Assembly (NCBI RefSeq): GCF_002288365.1
Contig: NZ_CP016782.1
Coordinates: 62,001-126,000, forward strand
Direction: 5' to 3'
Origin: Candidatus Planktophila limnetica
GTDB lineage: Bacteria; Actinomycetota; Actinomycetes; Nanopelagicales; Nanopelagicaceae
DNA length: 64,000 nucleotides
Below are positions 56,487 through 64,000 of this stretch, piece by piece. The notes under the pieces are model-generated. The model saw only the letters and a list, made by a program, of their open reading frames with translations. It was not told where the DNA came from and did no database searches. The position numbers and the translations under genes are program-made. How positions within the stretch are numbered: the stretch's first letter is position 1; every line of letters starts with the position of its first letter.

Positions 56487-57320
56487 ATGTCAAGAGAAAG
56501 CGCCCTTGTAACAACTGACTGGGTGTCAGAAAACCTTACAAATCCAAAGGTTGTATTTGTTGAAGTAGATGAAGACACAACACTCTATGAACAAGGCCAC
56601 ATCCAAGGCGCAATCACTTTCCACTGGCGAGATGACTTGCAAGATGGTCTTGTGCGTGACCTTGTTTCAAAGGAGAAGTTCGAAGCACTGCTTTCAAAAA
56701 ATGGTATTGCAAATGACACAACAGTTGTTCTCTATGGAGGCAATAACAACTGGTTTGCAACATATGCATATTGGTATTTCAAGATTTACGGACACCAAGA
56801 TGTTCGCTTGATCGATGGTGGACGCAAGCTCTGGGAGCTAAAGGCGTTGCCATTGGTTAAGGAAGTTCCAGCACGCGCTGCTACTCGCTATGTTGCAAAG
56901 GAGCGCGATAACACAATTCGTGCATTCCGCGATGAAGTAATTGCTGCAATCGGAACACTTAACATTGTTGATGTTCGCTCTCCTGCAGAGTTCTCAGGTG
57001 AACTTGCAGCCCCTGCTCACCTTCCACAAGAAGGCGGACAAATTAAGGGACATATTCCAACTGCTAAGAACATTCCATGGTCAAAGGCGGCGAATGAAGA
57101 TGGAACATTTAAGGCAGAGGCAGAACTTAAATCAATCTATGAAAGCGCTGGCGTTGATCTTGCAAAAGACACAATCGCTTATTGCCGCATCGGCGAGCGT
57201 TCTGCATTCTCATGGTTTGTATTACATGAGTTACTAGGCGTTAACAATGTTAAGAATTACGACGGTTCATGGACTGAATACGGTTCATTAGTCGGCGTGC
57301 CCGTAGCTGTTGGTGCATAG
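56487..57320 (+). CDS. sseA: Thiosulfate sulfurtransferase (rhodanese)
   Basis: The 277-residue tandem-rhodanese enzyme transfers sulfane sulfur to thiophilic acceptors. The N-terminal domain is inactive (VFVEVDEDTTLYEQGHIQGA) and the C-terminal domain carries the active Cys loop YCRIGERSAF. The start has an AGGAG ribosome site. It matches mycobacterial CysA2/SseA. The stop is directly followed by the DUF1416 gene, as in other actinobacteria. Confidence 0.92.
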   Translation: MSRESALVTTDWVSENLTNPKVVFVEVDEDTTLYEQGHIQGAITFHWRDDLQDGLVRDLVSKEKFEALLSKNGIANDTTVVLYGGNNNWFATYAYWYFKIYGHQDVRLIDGGRKLWELKALPLVKEVPARAATRYVAKERDNTIRAFRDEVIAAIGTLNIVDVRSPAEFSGELAAPAHLPQEGGQIKGHIPTAKNIPWSKAANEDGTFKAEAELKSIYESAGVDLAKDTIAYCRIGERSAFSWFVLHELLGVNNVKNYDGSWTEYGSLVGVPVAVGA

Positions 57321-57644
57321 TTGAGAACATGCGGTGCAACACCTGGTGGTCCTTCCCTTGATGGAATCGATCTAACTAAACAGAGCGTTATCCAAGGCGT
57401 CATACTCAGGGACGGCGATGCTGATGGTGTGCCAAATGGTGCACCTGTGGCTAATGCTCATATTCGTTTATTAGATAGCCACGGTGAATTCACCGCAGAA
57501 GTACCAACAAATACCGATGGACAATTTCGTTTCTTCGCAGCCCCAGGTGCATGGACTCTCGTAGTTCTAGCACCGGGGGTGCGTAAGGAGTTAAGCGTGA
57601 GCGCAGCAACGGGTATTCCCGCAGATTTAATTATTCAAATCTAG
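57321..57644 (+). CDS. DUF1416 protein (SseC-like)
   Basis: The 107-residue protein matches SseC/DUF1416, which always follows the sulfurtransferase in actinobacteria: CGATPGGP near the N-terminus, then VRDGD-type ILRDGDADG, RLLDSHGEFTAEVPT, FRFFAAPGAWTL. Homologues begin Met-Cys-Gly; here the codon before that Cys is ACA. Translation must therefore start at the TTG directly after the sseA stop (Met-Arg-Thr-Cys), a non-standard start relying on reinitiation. The protein is predicted to be beta-rich; its function is unknown. Confidence 0.87.
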   Translation: MRTCGATPGGPSLDGIDLTKQSVIQGVILRDGDADGVPNGAPVANAHIRLLDSHGEFTAEVPTNTDGQFRFFAAPGAWTLVVLAPGVRKELSVSAATGIPADLIIQI

Positions 57645-57646
57645 AT

Positions 57647-57652
57647 TAGACT
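57647..57652 (+). promoter_or_regulatory. -10 box, leaderless promoter of fur
   Basis: TAGACT ends 6 bases before ATG 57659, only a few bases after the DUF1416 stop. Confidence 0.55.
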
Positions 57653-57658
57653 TGCCTT

Positions 57659-58075
57659 ATGGCCGACAAGCACGAATTACGCGATAAGGGATTACGCCTT
57701 ACACCGCAGCGCGAATTAGTTTTATCTGCTGTGCGCGAATTAGGCCATGCAACCCCTGAAGATGTTGCAGAAAAAGTGCGCCTAACGCATCCCGGAATTA
57801 ATTTATCTACTGTTTATCGCAACTTAGAAACTCTTGAAAACGTTGGCCTTGTTCAGCACACACACTTAGGCCATGGCGGTGCGACTTATCACGCAGCAGA
57901 AGAGTTAACCCACTTACACCTTGTCTGCGGAACTTGCGAAGCAGTAGGCGATGCACCGATCACAATTGCTGGTCAATTCGTAAATGCGCTCGCAGATGAT
58001 TATGGGTTTAAGACAGATGTTTCACACTTTGCAATTTATGGCACATGCGCTGCCTGTGTTGCTAAACAGAAGTGA
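57659..58075 (+). CDS. Fur-family metalloregulator
   Basis: The 138-residue protein has the Fur winged helix (RLTPQRELVLSAVRELGHATPEDV) and recognition helix region NLSTVYRNLETLENVGLV. It has the regulatory metal histidines HLHLVC and two CxxC pairs (CGTC, CAAC) of the structural zinc site. Which metal or peroxide it senses (Fur, Zur or PerR) cannot be settled from sequence. The gene overlaps ygfZ by 4 bases. Confidence 0.9.
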   Translation: MADKHELRDKGLRLTPQRELVLSAVRELGHATPEDVAEKVRLTHPGINLSTVYRNLETLENVGLVQHTHLGHGGATYHAAEELTHLHLVCGTCEAVGDAPITIAGQFVNALADDYGFKTDVSHFAIYGTCAACVAKQK

Positions 58076-58992
58076 GCCCAGTCGGCGTGAGCGCAGTGCT
58101 AGTTGAAGATGGCCCAGATAAGGGCGCTATTTGGCATTTCGGTGAGCCAGTAAAAGAACAACGCGCACTTGAAAATGGCAGTGCGTGGGCTGATTTATCT
58201 CATCTAGATATCGTTGCAATCAAAGGTGAAGATCGACTTACCTGGTTACACGCGCTGACAACTCAGCACCACGAACAATTACAACCAGGTGTGTGGCAAG
58301 AAGCTCTGATTCTTGATCCACAGGGTCATGTGCAATACCAATTTTTGTTAGTCGATGATGGCGATTCAGTCTTTTTAGTTCTAGATCCCGGGTACAAAGA
58401 AACGCTCATTGAGTACCTCAACACAATGAAATTTATGTTGCGAGTAGATGTTCGTGATGCAAGTGGTGAATATGCGGTCTTGCGTGCACCGGGTGCACAA
58501 ACAGATCTTGGTGGACCTTTCGCACTTGTGCCACGAGGTGAACTAGATGAGATGCGCAAAGTATTTAGCGAAAACGCAACACAAGCGGGTACGTGGGCAC
58601 TAGATGCCATGCGCGTTGCCGCAGGTCGCATTCGAATTGCTTTTGAAACAGATCACAAATCAATTCCAAATGAATTAGGTGTGCTCAATAAATCCGTACA
58701 CATGGCAAAGGGTTGCTATCGCGGACAAGAAACCGTTGCCAAGATCTATAACCTCGGAAATCCCCCACGTCGCTTGGTTTTATTACACCTAGACGGAAGC
58801 GTTGTGACATCTCCCGCTCAAGGCACAGATGTGATGAATGGTGAAGTAAGAGTTGGTTTTATTGGCACCGTGGCGCGTCACCATGAATTAGGCACAATTG
58901 CTTTGGCAGTTATTAAACGAAATACACCAGTTGAAGCACAGTTAGAAGTTGATGGTATTCCTGCTATTCAGCAGGTAATTGTTCCGGCTTAA
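58072..58992 (+). CDS. Folate-binding YgfZ-like protein
   Basis: A 306-residue GcvT-fold protein with the YgfZ signature KGCYRGQETVAKIYNLGNPPRR. YgfZ helps Fe-S enzyme assembly or repair in a folate-dependent way, which fits a gene co-translated with a Fur-type regulator. The GTG start overlaps the fur stop. The final 4 bases overlap the convergent DsrE-like gene. Confidence 0.9.
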   Translation: MSPVGVSAVLVEDGPDKGAIWHFGEPVKEQRALENGSAWADLSHLDIVAIKGEDRLTWLHALTTQHHEQLQPGVWQEALILDPQGHVQYQFLLVDDGDSVFLVLDPGYKETLIEYLNTMKFMLRVDVRDASGEYAVLRAPGAQTDLGGPFALVPRGELDEMRKVFSENATQAGTWALDAMRVAAGRIRIAFETDHKSIPNELGVLNKSVHMAKGCYRGQETVAKIYNLGNPPRRLVLLHLDGSVVTSPAQGTDVMNGEVRVGFIGTVARHHELGTIALAVIKRNTPVEAQLEVDGIPAIQQVIVPA

Positions 58993-59357
58993 TAAACTAA
59001 CGCTTGCGTGCTCTCGCGCGTTATTTCTTCAACAAATGATGCGGCGCCTTCAATAACAATTCCTTTTATTTGATCGCCATCATTGATGTTACGGCGCACA
59101 GCGCACTGTGAACACAGAACAACTCGCGCACCAGAGACCAGCGCAGCTAATTGATCTGCAAGGGGCGCGGCGTGTGGCAGTTCAAACTCTGCAGCTTTTC
59201 CTGGCACTGCAAAATAGGCAGCATCACCAGTTAGCCAGAGTGAAACGTTGATGCCAGATGCTAAGGCCGCAGATGCAACAGAGAATGCTTGAGATACGCG
59301 CTCTGGTGCTTCAAGGCCGGCTGTTAATTTGATGACGAGATTTGCTGTGCGAGACAT
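58989..59357 (-). CDS. DsrE-family protein
   Basis: The 122-residue protein matches the DsrE/F fold: NLVIKLTAGLEAPERVSQAFSVA, the WLTGDAAYF loop and the conserved cysteine in VVLCSQCAVRR. DsrE proteins can carry sulfur on this cysteine; the sulfurtransferase nearby makes that plausible. A TAGAGT box 6 bases upstream of the ATG supports the start. Confidence 0.85.
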   Translation of the reverse strand: MSRTANLVIKLTAGLEAPERVSQAFSVASAALASGINVSLWLTGDAAYFAVPGKAAEFELPHAAPLADQLAALVSGARVVLCSQCAVRRNINDGDQIKGIVIEGAASFVEEITRESTQALVY

Positions 59358-59363
59358 AGGACA

Positions 59364-59369
59364 ACTCTA
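59364..59369 (-). promoter_or_regulatory. -10 box, leaderless promoter (DsrE gene)
   Basis: TAGAGT on the minus strand ends 6 bases before the ATG at 59357. It lies 3 bp from the plus-strand box at 59373. Confidence 0.55.
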
Positions 59370-59372
59370 AAG

Positions 59373-59378
59373 TACGCT
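59373..59378 (+). promoter_or_regulatory. -10 box, leaderless promoter (45-aa gene)
   Basis: TACGCT ends 7 bases before ATG 59386. With the minus-strand box it forms back-to-back promoters in a 28-bp gap. Confidence 0.5.
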
Positions 59379-59385
59379 TGCGGGT

Positions 59386-59523
59386 ATGGAAATCACAACC
59401 GCTGTGCTTTTAGCCGTTGCAGCCCTTGGGCTCGGCGTGGGCTTCATGATTTATGGTGTTCGTAGAAAAGAACGTCAAGCGCGCGCTCGTATTCGCAGTG
59501 CATATTACAAAGGTCAGCGTTAG
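59386..59523 (+). CDS. Small membrane protein (45 aa)
   Basis: A 45-codon frame has one hydrophobic helix (TTAVLLAVAALGLGVGFMIYG) followed by a strongly basic tail (VRRKERQARARIRSAYYKGQR). The topology would be outside-in with the tail in the cytoplasm. It has a leaderless-type promoter box, and its stop shares a base with the GTG of the nitrobindin gene (TAGTG). That supports a real, co-translated gene. The family is not recognised. Confidence 0.7.
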   Translation: MEITTAVLLAVAALGLGVGFMIYGVRRKERQARARIRSAYYKGQR

Positions 59524-60023
59524 TGGTCTTTACAATTCCAGAAGGTTTACATCCAGATCTTAATCCACTTGCGTGGTTAGTTGGAACATGGCGAGGCAAA
59601 GGTCGCGGTGAATATCCCGGTATTGAGCCATTTGAATACAACCATGAAGTTGTTTTTAATCACGATGGTCGTCCATTTTTAAATTACTACTCACGTTCAT
59701 GGATTATTGATGCAGAAGGTGAAGTAATTAGACCTGCTGGATCTGAAACTGGATTTTGGCGAGTGAAACCAAATAATGTTTTAGAAGTTTTGATTTCACA
59801 TAACACCGGAATCACAGAAGGTTGGGTTGGACAATTCGATGGTCCAAAGATTCAACTCGTTATGGATCAGGGCTATTCAGCGCCGAGTGCAAAGATTGTT
59901 ACAGCAGGTGTTCGTTTATACGGACTAGTTGCTGGCGAGCTCTTCTTTGCCTATGACATGGCTGCCGAAGGAAAAGAACTACAGGCTCATATCTGGTCTT
60001 CCCTTGCTCGTTCAAGTGATTGA
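59523..60023 (+). CDS. Nitrobindin-like heme/fatty-acid-binding fold protein
   Basis: The 166-residue protein has the beta-barrel signature GTWRGKGRGEYP (GxWxGxGxGxYP form) and C-terminal LQAHIWSSL with the heme-ligand histidine. It matches the nitrobindin family (mycobacterial Rv0813c), which isomerises peroxynitrite at heme. The position next to mshA and sulfur genes fits a redox-defence role. Translation starts at GTG overlapping the upstream stop. Confidence 0.88.
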   Translation: MVFTIPEGLHPDLNPLAWLVGTWRGKGRGEYPGIEPFEYNHEVVFNHDGRPFLNYYSRSWIIDAEGEVIRPAGSETGFWRVKPNNVLEVLISHNTGITEGWVGQFDGPKIQLVMDQGYSAPSAKIVTAGVRLYGLVAGELFFAYDMAAEGKELQAHIWSSLARSSD

Positions 60024-60039
60024 GTTTCAAGTACACGGG

Positions 60040-60045
60040 TAGACT
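60040..60045 (+). promoter_or_regulatory. -10 box, leaderless promoter of mshA
   Basis: TAGACT ends 6 bases before ATG 60052. Confidence 0.55.
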
Positions 60046-60051
60046 TGGCAC

Positions 60052-61311
60052 ATGAACGGTCGCATTGCCACATTGATGGTGCACACATCACCACTGGATC
60101 AACCAGGTATTGGTGATGCTGGCGGCATGAATATTTATGTGACTGAAAGCGCCGAACGTATGGCTGCGATGGGCGTTGAAGTAGATATTTTTACGCGCCG
60201 TACAAATAAAGATGTTGCAGATATTGTAGAAATTTCTCCAGGTGTGCGTGTTCGACACCTAAACGTTGGACCAATAGATGGAGTTACAAAAGAGCGTTTA
60301 CCTGAATTAATCGGTGAATTATCACAAGAATTTACTCGCTTGCTGAGTCAGGACTCTTATGACGTAATCCATTCTCATTATTGGATCTCAGGAAAAGTAG
60401 CTATGCCAGCGGCTGAAAAACTAGGAATTCCACTGGTGCACACAATGCACACCATGGCTCGCGTGAAGAACTTAAATTTGGCCGAAGGTGAATCACCAGA
60501 ACCAATGATTCGCGTGCAGGGTGAAACTCAAGTTGTTGCAGCCGCCACAGGATTAATTGCCAATACAGATGCAGAGGCTGCAAGTTTGGTTTCTCTCTAC
60601 AGTGCGTGTCCTGACAATGTTCATGTTGTTAGCCCTGGTGTGGATCTATACACATTTACTGCCGGTGCAGGGCGCGCGGCAGCACGCGAAGAAGTTGGTT
60701 TCGCGCAAGATGCGCTAGTAATTACTTTCGTTGGACGTATTCAGCCACACAAGGGCCCTGAACTATTGATTCGTGCAACATCGGAGATGATTAAGCACTC
60801 ACCACAACTTCGTCCAAAGCTTGTTGTAAACATCATTGGTGGCGCATCCGGTGCCAATACCGCAGAAGTAGAACGCATGAAAGAACTAGTTGCCTGGCTT
60901 GGAATCTCAGATGTTGTGCAATTCGCGCCCCCTGTTCCACGTGCAGATTTGCCACAGTGGTATCGCGCTGCAGATTTAGTGTGTGTGCCAAGTTATTCCG
61001 AAAGTTTTGGTTTAGTTGCACTTGAAGCACAAGCATGTGGAACACCAGTTGTGGCAACCGCAGTTGGTGGACTGCGAACAGCAGTTGCTGACGGTATTTC
61101 TGGAGTATTAGTAGATGGACATGATCCACGTGCGTGGTCGTCTGTTCTTGCACGTTTAATTCAAGAGCCACAACGTCGTGTTCTTTTGTCCCTTGGTGCG
61201 ATCGAGCACGCATCACACTTCGGTTGGGATGCAACTGCGCGCGGAACACTAGATATTTATGATCGCGTGCTTTCAGATGTTCGTGAAGCTCGTAAAACAT
61301 CTGGTGCCTAA
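60052..61311 (+). CDS. mshA: D-inositol-3-phosphate glycosyltransferase
   Basis: MshA starts mycothiol synthesis by adding GlcNAc to inositol-3-phosphate. The 419-residue GT-B enzyme has the family start MVHTSPLDQPGIGDAGGMN, the HSHYWISG loop, the central VGRIQPHKGPELLI and the donor-site SYSESFGLVALEAQACGTPVVA (core ESFGLVALEA). This, with the mshD-like gene, indicates that the organism makes mycothiol. The stop overlaps the YbjN gene by one base. Confidence 0.93.
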   Translation: MNGRIATLMVHTSPLDQPGIGDAGGMNIYVTESAERMAAMGVEVDIFTRRTNKDVADIVEISPGVRVRHLNVGPIDGVTKERLPELIGELSQEFTRLLSQDSYDVIHSHYWISGKVAMPAAEKLGIPLVHTMHTMARVKNLNLAEGESPEPMIRVQGETQVVAAATGLIANTDAEAASLVSLYSACPDNVHVVSPGVDLYTFTAGAGRAAAREEVGFAQDALVITFVGRIQPHKGPELLIRATSEMIKHSPQLRPKLVVNIIGGASGANTAEVERMKELVAWLGISDVVQFAPPVPRADLPQWYRAADLVCVPSYSESFGLVALEAQACGTPVVATAVGGLRTAVADGISGVLVDGHDPRAWSSVLARLIQEPQRRVLLSLGAIEHASHFGWDATARGTLDIYDRVLSDVREARKTSGA

Positions 61312-61790
61312 TGGCTATTGATCCACGCGCTGTTATTGAAGAATTTCTGGATTCTCACGATTTAGATTACGACCGCGGCGATGAGAACACTTTTCTAGTT
61401 ACTTTGCCAGGTGAGACAAAACTACAGACGCATTGCGCGCTTGTTGTGGGCGATCACTCATTAAGCATCAACGCATTTGTTATTCGAAAGCCTGATGAAA
61501 ATGAAGCAGGAGTACATCACTGGTGCATGACCAAGAATGCATCGATGTATGGGGTTGCATATGCCATCAACACTCTTGGCGATATTTATCTAGTCGGTCG
61601 CTTGCCACTTAATGCAGTGACAGATCGCGAAATAGATCGCTTGCTTGGCGCGGTTTTGCAGTATTCAGACTCTTCATTTAATCCATTACTTGAACTCGGT
61701 TTTGCTAATGCAATTCGTCGTGAGTGGGCATGGCGAGTATCTCGTGGTGAATCACTGGCGAATCTAGAGTTTGCCCGTCACTTCATTTAG
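61311..61790 (+). CDS. YbjN-domain protein
   Basis: A 159-residue protein of the YbjN family (type III secretion chaperone-like fold), with FLVTLPGETKLQT, HHWCMTKNASMYGVAYAINTLGDIYLVGRLP. It sits between mshA and gpmA as in mycobacteria (Rv0487). Its function is unknown; the fold suggests protein-protein contacts. Its TAG stop forms part of the gpmA -10 box. Confidence 0.88.
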   Translation: MAIDPRAVIEEFLDSHDLDYDRGDENTFLVTLPGETKLQTHCALVVGDHSLSINAFVIRKPDENEAGVHHWCMTKNASMYGVAYAINTLGDIYLVGRLPLNAVTDREIDRLLGAVLQYSDSSFNPLLELGFANAIRREWAWRVSRGESLANLEFARHFI

Positions 61791-61793
61791 GAT
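61788..61793 (+). promoter_or_regulatory. -10 box overlapping the YbjN stop codon (gpmA)
   Basis: TAGGAT starts with the TAG stop and ends 6 bases before ATG 61800, suggesting an extra promoter for gpmA inside the operon. Confidence 0.5.
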
Positions 61794-61799
61794 GCTCAT

Positions 61800-62546
61800 A
61801 TGACAATCAAACTCATTCTTTTGCGCCACGGTGAATCCGAGTGGAATGCAAAGAATTTATTTACAGGTTGGGTTGATGTCCGCTTATCCGCATCAGGTGA
61901 AACAGAAGCAAAACGTGGCGGCGCGTTATTGGCCGAGTGCGGTTTATTGCCAGATTTAGTTCACACATCTTTGTTACGTCGCGCCATTCACACATCGCAA
62001 TTAGCGCTGGATGCATGTGATCGTCATTGGATTCCGGTTTCGCGTTCATGGAGATTAAATGAACGTCACTACGGCGCGCTACAAGGAAAAGATAAGAAAG
62101 AAACTCTTGCCGCATACGGTGAAGAACAATTCCAATTGTGGCGCCGTTCTTTTGATGTGCCACCACCAGCTATTGAAGATGGTTCAGAATTTAGCCAAGC
62201 TAATGATCCACGCTATGCAGGACTTGGAAGCAATCTTCCAAAGACAGAGTGCTTAAAAGATGTTGTCACACGCATGTTGCCGTACTGGCACGAAAACATT
62301 GCGCCAGATTTATTAAGCGGTAAAACCGTTTTGGTCACAGCCCACGGAAATTCGCTGCGCGCTCTTGTTAAGCATTTAGATGGAATTAGTGATGCCGATA
62401 TCGCTGGATTAAATATTCCAACCGGTATTCCGCTGTATTACGAATTAGGATCTGATTTGAAGCCGGTTAAATCTGGCGGAGAGTATTTAGATCCAGATGC
62501 AGCTCGTGATGCAATTGCTGCGGTTGCCAATCAGGGTAAGAAATAA
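61800..62546 (+). CDS. gpmA: 2,3-bisphosphoglycerate-dependent phosphoglycerate mutase
   Basis: GpmA interconverts 3- and 2-phosphoglycerate. The 248-residue protein has the phospho-histidine motif LRHGESEWN (His10), [10 protein letters not shown], the [12 protein letters not shown] segment and the second histidine in [11 protein letters not shown]. The stop abuts the convergent phoU stop with no gap. Confidence 0.95.
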   Translation: MTIKLILLRHGESEWNAKNLFTGWVDVRLSASGETEAKRGGALLAECGLLPDLVHTSLLRRAIHTSQLALDACDRHWIPVSRSWRLNERHYGALQGKDKKETLAAYGEEQFQLWRRSFDVPPPAIEDGSEFSQANDPRYAGLGSNLPKTECLKDVVTRMLPYWHENIAPDLLSGKTVLVTAHGNSLRALVKHLDGISDADIAGLNIPTGIPLYYELGSDLKPVKSGGEYLDPDAARDAIAAVANQGKK

Positions 62547-63200
62547 TTAAGCTAAATCTGATGCGTACGTTCCTGTAACAAGGAAGTAGACACGACGAGC
62601 AACTGATACTGCGTGATCTGCATAGCGCTCGTAATAACGGCCAACTAGAGTCATATCGATTGCTGTTTCAATTCCGTGTGACCAATTATCATCGAGTAAA
62701 ATCTCAAATAATTTACGGTGCAACTTATCCATCGCATCATCATCTTTTTCAAGTTCTACAGCGGCTAATGTGTCGCGAGAAGTAATGATTCCAGTTGTTT
62801 TTGTCATGATTCTCTGGGCTACTTCACCCATTTCTTGAATAATGAAAACTAATTCCGGTGGGATCGCGCATGCTGGATAACGCATGCGCGCAAGCTTTGC
62901 GATGTGGTGTGCAAGATCGCCCATTCGCTCGATGTCAGAGCTCATACGAATAGATGTAACGATTGTGCGTAGGTCACCAGCTACTGGTTGTTGACGGGCT
63001 AATAACGTAAGCGTGCGAGCATCTAGATCATGGTGCAAATTATCGATGCGCTCATCTTCAGAGATAACTTCCTCGGCAATGGCTAAATCTGCTTCCAAAA
63101 TTGCTTTGGTGGCACGCACCATCGCGGTGTTAGCAAGTTGACTCATCTCGACAAGAGATACTGAGATGGCGTCTAGGTCATCATGAAAGGCGTCGCGCAT
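62547..63200 (-). CDS. phoU: Phosphate-signalling protein PhoU
   Basis: PhoU couples the phosphate transporter to the SenX3/PhoR-type kinase. The 217-residue protein has two three-helix repeats with acidic metal sites (ERIDNLHHDLD, EKDDDAMDKLHR). It is divergent from the sensor kinase gene, the same arrangement of regulators as in many actinobacteria. A TACGGT box 6 bases before the ATG supports the start. Confidence 0.93.
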   Translation of the reverse strand: MRDAFHDDLDAISVSLVEMSQLANTAMVRATKAILEADLAIAEEVISEDERIDNLHHDLDARTLTLLARQQPVAGDLRTIVTSIRMSSDIERMGDLAHHIAKLARMRYPACAIPPELVFIIQEMGEVAQRIMTKTTGIITSRDTLAAVELEKDDDAMDKLHRKLFEILLDDNWSHGIETAIDMTLVGRYYERYADHAVSVARRVYFLVTGTYASDLA

Positions 63201-63206
63201 TGCATA

Positions 63207-63212
63207 ACCGTA
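63207..63212 (-). promoter_or_regulatory. -10 box, leaderless promoter of phoU
   Basis: TACGGT on the minus strand ends 6 bases before the ATG at 63200. Confidence 0.55.
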
Positions 63213-63329
63213 CCTTGAGCCTGCCTCTTCTTGGCGGAGGCAGGTTAACGGACATTGAATACAAGGCTAAGAAATGGGTTTTTTCATCCCAGGCTCACCC
63301 CCAATGGTGAGAGTTACACAAGCAAACTC

Positions 63330-63335
63330 TACGAT
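63330..63335 (+). promoter_or_regulatory. -10 box, leaderless promoter of the sensor kinase
   Basis: TACGAT ends 6 bases before ATG 63342 and identifies that codon as the start. Confidence 0.55.
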
Positions 63336-63341
63336 GGTGCC

Positions 63342-64000
63342 ATGTTTGGACGCCGATCATCACGCGAAAGTGCAAACGGCTCTGCACAGATTCCTTCAGG
63401 AATTGTTGACCTCCTCGAAGTTGTCGATGCAGAGTACTTATTACTTGCACCAGGTGAAATAGTTCTGCGCGCATCTGAAGCATCATCAACACTAGGTATG
63501 GTGCGCGATGGAAAATTAGTGAGCAATGAAATTTTAAACATTGTTCGTGCATGCAGACGTTCGCAAATCTCCCAAGAAGCCACAATCGAATTACCGCGTG
63601 GACCAATTGGTGAAGGTACACACAACTTATTGGTTCGCGTCTCTCCGATAGGCACACAAGGAGTGATTGCAGTTTTGATTTTCGATGACTCAGAGTTCAG
63701 GCGCCTAGATGCTGTGCGCAGAGATTTCGTTGCAAATATCTCACACGAGTTAAAAACACCGATTGGTGCGCTCTCAATATTGAGTGAAGCCGTGCTTGAG
63801 GCTAGCGATGACCCAGTTGCAATTACTCGCTTTGCAACAAGAATGCAGGCAGAAGCAAAGCGCCTTTCAGATTTAGTTCAAGAAATCATCAATCTTTCTA
63901 GAATTCAAGATGAAGACCCGCTTAAAAATGCAACTCCAATTTTAATCAGTGATCTTATTTTGCAAGCTATCGATGAATCTCGGTTATCTGCAGAATCTCG
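63342..64000 (+). CDS. senX3: SenX3/PhoR-like sensor histidine kinase, N-terminal part
   Basis: The frame from ATG 63342 runs off the window after 219 codons. A PAS-like sensor region (VVDAEYLLLAPGEIVLRASEA... GMVRDGKLVSNEILN, residues about 25-115) leads to the HisKA helix DFVANISHELKTPIGALS with the phospho-accepting histidine. The ATPase domain lies beyond the window. No transmembrane helices precede the PAS part, unlike typical SenX3 with two, so this may be a soluble or shortened sensor. The position after mshA-YbjN-gpmA and beside phoU fits the phosphate two-component system. Confidence 0.88.
   Translation, partial: MFGRRSSRESANGSAQIPSGIVDLLEVVDAEYLLLAPGEIVLRASEASSTLGMVRDGKLVSNEILNIVRACRRSQISQEATIELPRGPIGEGTHNLLVRVSPIGTQGVIAVLIFDDSEFRRLDAVRRDFVANISHELKTPIGALSILSEAVLEASDDPVAITRFATRMQAEAKRLSDLVQEIINLSRIQDEDPLKNATPILISDLILQAIDESRLSAES

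Overview
This window looks like part of a small, streamlined actinobacterial chromosome. The evidence is a moderate base composition, very tight gene packing, and actinobacteria-specific genes: bldC, a GlnR-type regulator, mycothiol genes, DUF3073, a YbjN protein, senX3/phoU, and the sulfurtransferase-DUF1416 pair. The gene content and several secreted-protein styles fit the freshwater acI lineage (Nanopelagicales, Planktophila/Nanopelagicus-like). That placement is an inference from content; no phylogeny was run. No prophage, insertion sequence or CRISPR array was seen.

Layout. 1-3.1 kb: a permease fragment, a succinate-semialdehyde dehydrogenase and a secreted protein. 3.1-5.7 kb: tRNA-Ser, the SRP RNA, dnaX and recR. 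5.8-9.2 kb: lysC-asd and four small conserved genes. 9.2-14.5 kb: a secreted zincin, a Crp-type regulator, nth, a TlpA-like lipoprotein and acs. 14.6-26.5 kb: fba followed by a nearly complete purine operon (purA-D-B-C-S-Q-L, an SCP2-like gene, purF-M). 26.5-29.1 kb: DUF3073, a conserved hypothetical gene, bldC, a lipid-linked sugar phosphotransferase and a small basic protein. 29.1-32.4 kb: a sulfotransferase-like gene with a perfect 21-bp heptad-coding repeat, tRNA-Phe/Asp/Glu, a SIMPL protein, Sua5 and tRNA-Lys. 32.5-38.1 kb: a cobalamin riboswitch controlling B12 uptake and lower-ligand assembly (btuFCD, cobU, cobS, HAD-cobT). 38.2-48.1 kb: a cell-surface region with a membrane-tethered sigma factor, an abundant-type surface protein, and polysaccharide ligase, sugar-nucleotide and export genes. 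48.2-50.8 kb: a flavin electron-transfer module. 50.8-60.0 kb: metabolic genes, single-domain mshD, glnR, thioredoxin, sulfurtransferase, fur, ygfZ, a DsrE protein and nitrobindin. 60.0-64.0 kb: mshA, YbjN, gpmA, phoU and the start of senX3.

The strongest genome-wide signal is in promoter geometry. At 21 start codons a TANNNT box ends exactly 6 or 7 bases before the ATG/GTG, as expected for leaderless mRNAs. Some of these boxes overlap on opposite strands (crp/nth), and three use the TAG stop codon of the preceding gene as their first three bases. Other points worth testing are the HAD-CobT fusion in an operon that lacks cobC, a riboswitch terminator whose 3' arm is also the ribosome binding site, a serine in place of threonine at a flavinylation motif, and a one-domain mycothiol synthase.
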